Shown piece by piece: positions 5,996-10,446 of a DNA stretch of 10,446 nt (positions are counted from its first letter, which is position 1; each line of letters starts with the position of its first letter). The DNA lies in NCBI GenBank assembly GCA_041674345.1, contig JBAYVY010000102.1:1-10446 (forward strand). The letters run 5' to 3'. The position numbers and the translations under genes are program-made. The notes below the pieces were generated by a model. That model was given only the letters and a program-made list of their open reading frames with translations, ran no database searches and had not been told where the DNA came from. The stretch comes from JBAYVY01 sp041674345. Lineage in GTDB: Bacteria; Planctomycetota; Phycisphaerae; Phycisphaerales; Zrk34.

Positions 5996-7006
5996 ATGAA
6001 TTCAAAGTATGATGGTTTATATCCCCTTCCAGGCAGTCTGGCGATTTTGTGCGAAGGGGATGTCGCGGGATATGAAAAGGATACGATTGAAAAATGGCTC
6101 GTTAAGAGCCGTGACATAGCGGCGGTTGATGTGTGGGCTTGCGGGACCAAGACCGCAATTTTTGGATTCGCGGATGCCATCGGTCGCTCTGTACCAATTT
6201 TTGCCATCGAAGACCGAGATTACCGTTCTTTGCAGGAAGCGGAGGGCGAGTGTCACGGTAATGCCCAAAGCCGCATCGACCGGGGAATCGCCGTCAAAGG
6301 TTGGTTGGCATGGCAACGTCATGAAATTGAAAATTATTTCATTGAACCCGACATACTGGTTCCCGTCCTCTCAACAGAGTTTGGCGTTGATTCCCATATC
6401 GTAACGGATCGGTTGAATCAACTACTCAAGGTGCAGTGTATCGATCAAGCCGCCAGGGCAACATTGGCGCGTTTCAAATCGGTTTTGCCGGATAAACACG
6501 CGGTGGTTGGGGGGCTTGATCCGAGAAAGTACCGGCCTAAATGGAATAGCGAAAGCCGAGCGTTTGATTTTCCTAAGATTCAAACTGTGGACCAAGGCCT
6601 TGCAGAGATTATTCAGAAAGCAAAGCCAAAGATGGCGATAGAAATCGACGAAAATACACAGTTACAAGCGTTTCACGAGCAAGTCGCAGTCTGGAAAGAT
6701 ATGGACTCAGGGAAAAACGCATGGAAAGAAGACTGGAGCGGTAAAGAAGTTTTGCACGGCATGTTGCAGTGGATGGCGGGTGAATTCGGCTGGAATAATG
6801 CGCCAAATGAACCGCAATCGCCCATTGCGTGGGATAAGTTGAATCAAAAAGAAGCTAAGACCCAACTGCGGCATATCGAAAGCGTGTTGCAACGGTCTTT
6901 CGTTCGTGCATTTCTTGAATTTCTATCGGGCAGTGAAGCACATCCCATACGGTCTGAGTGGAACGAGCTTGCTGCTCGTATTGCCCGAAATGCGATGCCG
7001 TCTTAA
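5996..7006 (+). CDS. DUF4435/TOPRIM-like protein, AriB-like effector of a PARIS-type pair
   Basis: The start at 5996 is chosen because GGGGAG (5984-5989) sits six bases before the ATG; the product is 336 residues. Motifs in TOPRIM/DUF4435 order are an acidic residue after a first strand (AILCEGD, Glu20), a Gly/Lys segment (WACGTKTAIFGFAD, 47-60), an acidic IEDRDYRS (71-78), and RHEIENYFIEP (108-118), which matches the 'IENYL' signature of DUF4435. A later WSGKEVLHGML resembles the family's C-terminal part. In PARIS the AriB partner is a TOPRIM nuclease, released by its ATPase, that cleaves host tRNA and stops phage growth. Here the cleaved target is unknown. It is longer than I would expect for a minimal DUF4435 protein, so the last half may add a distinct domain. 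Composition matches the ATPase gene and differs from its other neighbours. Confidence 0.75.
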   Translation: MNSKYDGLYPLPGSLAILCEGDVAGYEKDTIEKWLVKSRDIAAVDVWACGTKTAIFGFADAIGRSVPIFAIEDRDYRSLQEAEGECHGNAQSRIDRGIAVKGWLAWQRHEIENYFIEPDILVPVLSTEFGVDSHIVTDRLNQLLKVQCIDQAARATLARFKSVLPDKHAVVGGLDPRKYRPKWNSESRAFDFPKIQTVDQGLAEIIQKAKPKMAIEIDENTQLQAFHEQVAVWKDMDSGKNAWKEDWSGKEVLHGMLQWMAGEFGWNNAPNEPQSPIAWDKLNQKEAKTQLRHIESVLQRSFVRAFLEFLSGSEAHPIRSEWNELAARIARNAMPS

Positions 7007-7027
7007 TTCAATGACAGTGTAAGGTCA

Positions 7028-7779
7028 TCACCCCCCGTCGCCGCCCATCCCCGCTTCCCTCCATTGCACCACGAAACCCGCAGGCAGCGAGGGGGCCGCG
7101 TTGTCGATGGCGAACACGCAGCGGAACGTCTGGCTTGCCGGGTCGATCACCGGGTCGGCGAACTTCAGCTTCGCCCGCACATCCCGGTTCCCCGGCTCCC
7201 CGGCCGCCAGCGCGTCTTTCACCGACAACACCACATCCTGCGTCTCGTTGCGATAGCGGATGTTCCGCGACTGCTCGGTCAGTCGGGTGCGAAGATACGC
7301 GGCCTCGGCGGCGCGATTGCCGATCGGCTGCTCGAACTCCAGCCCGACCCGATACTCATAGTAATCGCCGTCCATTTGGCGATACCCGCCCGCCGCGTCG
7401 CCGTCCAGCCCGTAATGCTTGACCTGCCCCTTGAGGTCCAGCCGGGGAAGCGTCTGGTTTTGCGCCACGTCCTGTTGAATCTTCGCGTCGGCGAGCTGGA
7501 ACAATATCTGCGACAGTTCCGGCCGCTCGTGAATCGCCGTGGGTCCGACGCCTGGTCCGGTTCCCCCCTGAATCTCCGCCGTGTATTGCTGATCCGCCGG
7601 CCCCCGCGTGATCGTCGCCGCGTTGTCCGGGTCGTTGACCGACTGACGGGCCTGCGCGATCACCCGCTCACGCACCTGCTCCACATCCGCTCGCCCAGCG
7701 GCGAATCGCAACCAGCCGGCGCCAGCGCGATCAGTATCGTTCCGGTCCATAAACCCACCCAGTGATGCGATGCCTTCAT
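7028..7779 (-). pseudogene. frameshifted TolC-type efflux lipoprotein fused to a membrane-fusion protein C-terminus
   Basis: A start at ATG 7779 reads a fine lipoprotein signal: MKASHH, hydrophobic TILIALAPAGC with lipobox Cys24, then DSPLGE. Near 7690 the frame is lost, and the continuing sequence DVEQVRERVIAQARQSV lies in another frame; restoring one G (GAGCG to GAGGCG) would rejoin them. That second frame then gives an outer-membrane efflux (TolC-family) segment: ERPELSQILFQLADAKIQQD, LPRLDLKGQVKHYG, YYEYRVGLEFEQPIGNRAAE, ending near VVLSVKDA (about 7215). From about 7207 to the stop the protein switches to a membrane-fusion (RND/HlyD-type) C-terminal barrel: VRAKLKFADPVIDPASQTFR ... NAAPSLPAGFVV. 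The middle of both genes is missing. A large deletion has probably joined two operon members. The shift could be a base-call error, but the fusion is independent of it. Confidence 0.75.
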
Positions 7780-7865
7780 TGACCCCATCGCAGCAGTCTA
7801 ACAAGACCATCCCCGTGATGAAAATGCCCCCGACCGGCCCGTCCCAGGGCGACAGGGCACACGAC

Positions 7866-8687
7866 TCATTTTTCCAATAACGCCCGGTCCTTCCGCGCAT
7901 GTCGCCGCAACGCCATCCGTGTGATCCGCGGAAGCAGATGGGCCAAGCTCGATCCGACGTGCGACCATCGCGCCGGCCAGACCTCCGGGCAGGGCCGCCT
8001 CAGACATTGCATGATCCGCCTCGCCACGTGCTCCGGCGTCTGCATGAAAATCGCCGGCGTGTTCTCGCGGATTCCGTCCCGCCCCGCCATCTTCGCGCTC
8101 ACGTCGAAAAACTCCGTTTTCGTCCCGATCGGATACACCGTCGAAACGTCAATCCCGTACTCCTCCAACTCCACTCGCAACCCCGTCGCCAGCGCGTCCT
8201 GCGCCGCCTTCGTCGCCGAGTAATGCGCATAGAACGGCAAACCCACCCGCCCGACAATGCTGCTGGTCACCACGATGTGTCCCGATTTCCGCTTCTTCAT
8301 CTGCGGCAGCGCGGCATGAATGCAACGCACCATCCCCCAGTAATTGGTCTCGAATATCGCCCGGTGGTCCGCATCGCCCAACGTCTCAATCCCCGCCATG
8401 AATCCGTAACCGGCATTGGCGAACATCACGTCCAATCGCCCGAATTGCCCGACCGTTTGATCGACCAGGCGTCGCACATCATCGTCGATCGCCACGTCGC
8501 AGGGCACGACCAGCGCCTGCCGCCCGGTGGCGCGCACCAGTTCGGCGACTTGTCGCAGTTTGTCTTCACGACGGGCCGCGAGAACGATGTGCATCCCCGC
8601 CCGCGCCGCGGCAATCGCCGTCGCCGCCCCGATGCCCGCCGACGCCCCGGTGATAACGATGACCTGATCGGTAAGTTTTTTCGTCAC
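7866..8687 (-). CDS. short-chain dehydrogenase/reductase (SDR), classical type
   Basis: The 273-residue protein is a single Rossmann-fold NAD(P)-dependent oxidoreductase. Motifs are the cofactor loop TGASAGIG (13-20), ARR at 38-40 (favouring NADP), CDV at 63-65, NAGYG (91-95), the tetrad Asn115 in ETNYWG, Ser142/143 in VTSSIVG, and YSATK (Tyr156, Lys160). The substrate cannot be told; the set resembles broad DltE/YqjQ-type SDRs. The C-terminal extension (after about residue 215) is Arg-rich (ITRMALRRHARKDRALLEK) and may touch the membrane. GTG at 8687 is the only suitable start; the frame is open upstream, but that sequence is the 12-bp repeat array (GTLPGTLPG...) and then another gene. Ribosome binding is weak (GGGGAC). 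The gene upstream is on the same strand but separated by a hairpin and the array. Confidence 0.92.
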   Translation of the reverse strand: MTKKLTDQVIVITGASAGIGAATAIAAARAGMHIVLAARREDKLRQVAELVRATGRQALVVPCDVAIDDDVRRLVDQTVGQFGRLDVMFANAGYGFMAGIETLGDADHRAIFETNYWGMVRCIHAALPQMKKRKSGHIVVTSSIVGRVGLPFYAHYSATKAAQDALATGLRVELEEYGIDVSTVYPIGTKTEFFDVSAKMAGRDGIRENTPAIFMQTPEHVARRIMQCLRRPCPEVWPARWSHVGSSLAHLLPRITRMALRRHARKDRALLEK

Positions 8688-8723
8688 ACGCCCAGCGTCC
8701 CCGATACCGCGCCAAAATGCAAC

Positions 8724-8807
8724 CCCCGGAAGTATCCCCGGAAGTATCCCCGGAAGTGTCCCCGGAAGTGTCCCCGGAAGTGTCCCCGGAAGTATCCCCG
8801 GAAGTGT
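8724..8807. repeat. tandem array of seven 12-bp units (CCCCGGAAGTRT)
   Basis: Seven units of exactly 12 bp: CCCCGGAAGTAT at 8724, 8736 and 8784-to-8795 (sixth), and CCCCGGAAGTGT at 8748, 8760, 8772 and 8796. They differ only in the A/G at position 11, and there are no spacers. The array fills the region 37-120 bp before the SDR start, where its promoter would lie. Twelve is a multiple of three, so every frame gives a tetrapeptide repeat (GTLP/GILP, GDTS, PEVS); these are by-products. Near identity implies recent expansion or homogenisation. Confidence 0.95.
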
Positions 8808-8833
8808 CGCTATTTCTCCCCCTCCCCCCCAAG

Positions 8834-8865
8834 CCCCGGAATGCCCGTCTTCGGGCTTTCCGGGG
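8834..8865 (-). terminator. strong hairpin just after the 8867 gene, terminator-like
   Basis: CCCCGGAA (8834-8841) pairs with TTCCGGGG (8858-8865), and GCCCG (8843-8847) with CGGGC (8852-8856), leaving one T-T mismatch and a four-base loop TCTT. It begins one base past the stop codon of the minus-strand gene. No T-run follows on that strand (the next bases are G-rich), so it may protect the RNA 3' end instead of acting as a classical terminator. The outer arms are the same motif that is tandemly repeated next door. Confidence 0.6.
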
Positions 8866-8866
8866 A

Positions 8867-10285
8867 TCACTCCGCGCCCGGCAACCGCCCCGCCCGCAGC
8901 GCATCCATCGTCATCCGTATCGCCTTCACATCCCCCAATGCCCCGGCCTTCTCCGCATCGCCCAGCAACCACCACGCCTCCGCCGCCGACGGATCGTCCG
9001 CCACGATCCGACGCAGCATTTTCTCCGCTTCGTCCTTGTGCCCCGCCTGCTGTTCCGCCAGCGCGCCGATCAGTTTCATCCACAGCGAGCCGCCCTCGTC
9101 CTTCCGAGACAGTTCCAGCGCATCGGCCCATCGCCCGTCCTCCATCGCCTTCAACGCATCATTCATTTGCGCGACACGCCGCTTGCTGATCGCCTCCACA
9201 TCTGTTTTCGTTGGTTCACTCTTCCCTACTTCCGGGGGCGGGGGCGGGGGCGTGCGAAGCAGCACCCGCCCCCCTGCCGCCTTCAATTCCACCGCGATCT
9301 TCTCATCGGTCAGCGGCGTATCGACGATAATCGGCTCCCTCGGCCCGGCGTTCACCGTCTGCCGATACGTCTTCAACCCCGCCGTCACCGTGATCTGCGC
9401 ATTAATCAATCGCCCAAACGGTGCCACCGCGATCATCCATTTTCCGCCCGCATCCTTCGTCGCATTGATCGCCACCGTCTCACTCGCATCGCTCGCGGGT
9501 CCGATGCCCGACGCGATGCCGAGGGTGATTTGCGAAGTGAACGCGCTGTACGCAGGCAACGGTATCCGGTTGGCATTCACATACACCGTTCTCCAATCCG
9601 CTTCCGCCAGTTCCGGCCACGCCTCCTCGGTCATCCGATGATCCCGCACCAACACGACATTCACATCGGCATCCTTTTGATACCAACCCGTCAGGTTGTC
9701 GCCATGCAGGCAACTGATCCGGTTCGATCTTGGAAACTTGAACGACCACCCCAGCGAGTAAGGACGCTTGGATTGTTCCGATGCGTTTTCGACGCGCAAC
9801 ACCCACGTCACGACCGCCACGCCCGGCCGCAAATGCAGATAGGCCGTCGTCCGATTGTCTTTGCCAGAGCATTGCCGCATCGCCAGCGTCGCGCTGCCGT
9901 CCTCATTTGTCATCACCGAATGCTTCCAGGACGAGATTGAAACGTCCTGTTCATTCATCCATCCACCCATCCAGCCCCGCACGGACAGTTTCACCCGCCG
10001 GCCCTGATTGTCCAGGCCGTATATTTCCGTCGCATCTCGCTCTCCTTTGACCACCACCTCCACCAACCCGTTGCTCAGCGTGATCGTCTTTTCATCCCGC
10101 GTCACCGTCACGCGATCCTGCGCCGCCGCCGCCGCTGAAACGCAAACCAGCAAAAACAAATGGGCCACGAAGACGCGAAGACACGAAGAAAAGAAAATTT
10201 CACCACGGAGGGCCACGGGGGACCACGGAGAAGAAAAAGGGAGTTCGCCGCTGATCTCGCGGAGAGGGAATAATGGTTTTGTCAT
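8867..10285 (-). CDS. exported two-domain protein with TPR-like C-terminus, function unknown
   Basis: From ATG 10285 the product is 472 residues. A hydrophobic export segment (VFVAHLFLLVCVSAAAAA-QD, cleavage near residue 55) is followed by a beta-rich domain (TITLSNGLVEVVVKGERD, EIYGLDNQGRRVKLSV, WGYx-type strands) of about 280 residues, which may be a mutarotase-like sandwich; this is a guess from pattern. A proline run near residue 345 (TPPPPPPEVGK) links it to a helical C-terminus with TPR character: AQMNDALKAMEDGRWADALE, LAEQQAGHKDEAEKMLRRIV, DPSAAEAWWLLGDAEKAGAL. TPR segments usually hold partner proteins. The start is doubtful: the frame is open to 10411, and GTG codons at 10216 and 10168 are alternatives, because the whole 5' end lies in a 252-bp palindromic repeat. 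The signal peptide is then very long from 10285 and short from 10168. Confidence 0.8.
   Translation of the reverse strand: MTKPLFPLREISGELPFSSPWSPVALRGEIFFSSCLRVFVAHLFLLVCVSAAAAAQDRVTVTRDEKTITLSNGLVEVVVKGERDATEIYGLDNQGRRVKLSVRGWMGGWMNEQDVSISSWKHSVMTNEDGSATLAMRQCSGKDNRTTAYLHLRPGVAVVTWVLRVENASEQSKRPYSLGWSFKFPRSNRISCLHGDNLTGWYQKDADVNVVLVRDHRMTEEAWPELAEADWRTVYVNANRIPLPAYSAFTSQITLGIASGIGPASDASETVAINATKDAGGKWMIAVAPFGRLINAQITVTAGLKTYRQTVNAGPREPIIVDTPLTDEKIAVELKAAGGRVLLRTPPPPPPEVGKSEPTKTDVEAISKRRVAQMNDALKAMEDGRWADALELSRKDEGGSLWMKLIGALAEQQAGHKDEAEKMLRRIVADDPSAAEAWWLLGDAEKAGALGDVKAIRMTMDALRAGRLPGAE
9228..9254. repeat. CCCCGGAAGT-type motif plus GGGGGC repeats coding a proline linker
   Basis: ACTTCCGGGG (9228-9237) is the reverse complement of the array motif at 8724. 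It runs into three GGGGGC-type hexamers. On the minus strand this gives the TPPPPPPEVGK linker between the two domains of the exported protein. Confidence 0.75.
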
Positions 10286-10411
10286 GCGTTTGGTGTTGCT
10301 CCGCGCTCTCCGCGAATGCCGCGACAAAACATCCTCCTCCGTGGCCCCCCGTGGCTCTCCGTGGTGAATCATCCCGCTTTCTCTTCGCGCCTTCGCGCCT
10401 TCGTGGCCCAT
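10160..10411. repeat. 252-bp composite palindrome of CACGAAG / CCACGGAG / CGCGGAGAG modules
   Basis: The ends are exact 13-bp inverted copies: ATGGGCCACGAAG (10160-10172) and CTTCGTGGCCCAT (10399-10411). Moving inward, both arms carry, in mirrored order, GCGAAG/CTTCGCG repeats, then CACCACGGAG...CCACGG and its complement CCGTGG...CTCCGTGGTG, then GCGGAGAG and its complement CTCTCCGCG, around a centre near 10280. The arms are imperfect. Transposase coding is absent, so this resembles a MITE/REP-like non-autonomous element. It contains the 5' end of the exported-protein gene. The last 35 bases of the window beyond it hold nothing I can identify. Confidence 0.85.
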
Positions 10412-10446
10412 GTCAGCCCCCTTATCGTTGATACATGCCCACCCAC

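Noticed and set aside
8724..8807. CRISPR array
   Set aside because: Units are 12 bp, head to tail, with no spacers and no cas genes; the same holds for the 16-bp repeats at 2628-2691.
8688..9131. N-terminal extension of the SDR frame with GTLP repeats and upstream sequence
   Set aside because: The extension is the repeat array and the neighbouring gene's coding DNA in another frame; the SDR fold begins right after GTG 8687.
7899..9940. Long plus-strand open frames, including a PEVS tetrapeptide-repeat protein
   Set aside because: They lie opposite the SDR and exported-protein genes, which carry clear motifs; the PEVS stretch is the 12-bp array read in another frame.

Overview
The window is GC-rich, mostly single-copy bacterial chromosome. 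It most resembles a planctomycete, probably Phycisphaerae-like. The pointers are a PEP-CTERM sorting signal, an ECF sigma factor with a membrane-bound partner, planctomycete-style efflux remnants, and abundant dispersed 'CACGAAG / CCACGGAG' palindromic repeats. This placement is inference; no rRNA or marker tree is available here.

Layout. Positions 1-1454 (minus strand) hold a sigma-factor operon: an ECF sigma factor, a 4-bp-overlapping one-TM anti-sigma-like protein, and a secreted proline-rich protein that runs off the left edge through an 18-bp coding minisatellite. A divergent spacer leads to a PEP-CTERM protein without a visible signal peptide (1835-2356), closed by a good intrinsic terminator. 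Positions 2417-2939 are non-coding and repeat-rich: an 89-bp palindrome, 16-bp iterons, a sigma70-like promoter and a 29-codon Leu/Val/Ile-rich ORF that may be a leader peptide for the acetolactate synthase gene ilvB (2940-4718).

A two-gene cassette (4810-7006), visibly less GC-rich than ilvB, follows. It encodes an SMC/OLD-like ABC ATPase and a DUF4435/TOPRIM-like protein, the gene arrangement of PARIS (AriA/AriB) anti-phage defence. Next to it, on the opposite strand, lies a decayed efflux locus: a frameshifted TolC-type lipoprotein fused to the C-terminus of a membrane-fusion protein (7028-7779). Then come an SDR oxidoreductase (7866-8687), seven perfect-length copies of a 12-bp repeat, a hairpin, and a secreted two-domain protein with a TPR-like C-terminus (8867 to about 10285). 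The 5' end of that last gene lies inside a 252-bp composite palindrome.

The recurring theme is short-motif amplification. CCCCGGAAGT-type motifs occur as a tandem array, as hairpin arms, in intergenic DNA, and inside coding DNA where they make flexible Gly/Ser or Pro linkers. Larger CACGAAG-type palindromes sit between genes, and one supplies coding sequence for a signal peptide. The strongest functional candidates are the PARIS-like defence pair and the possible ilvB leader peptide.
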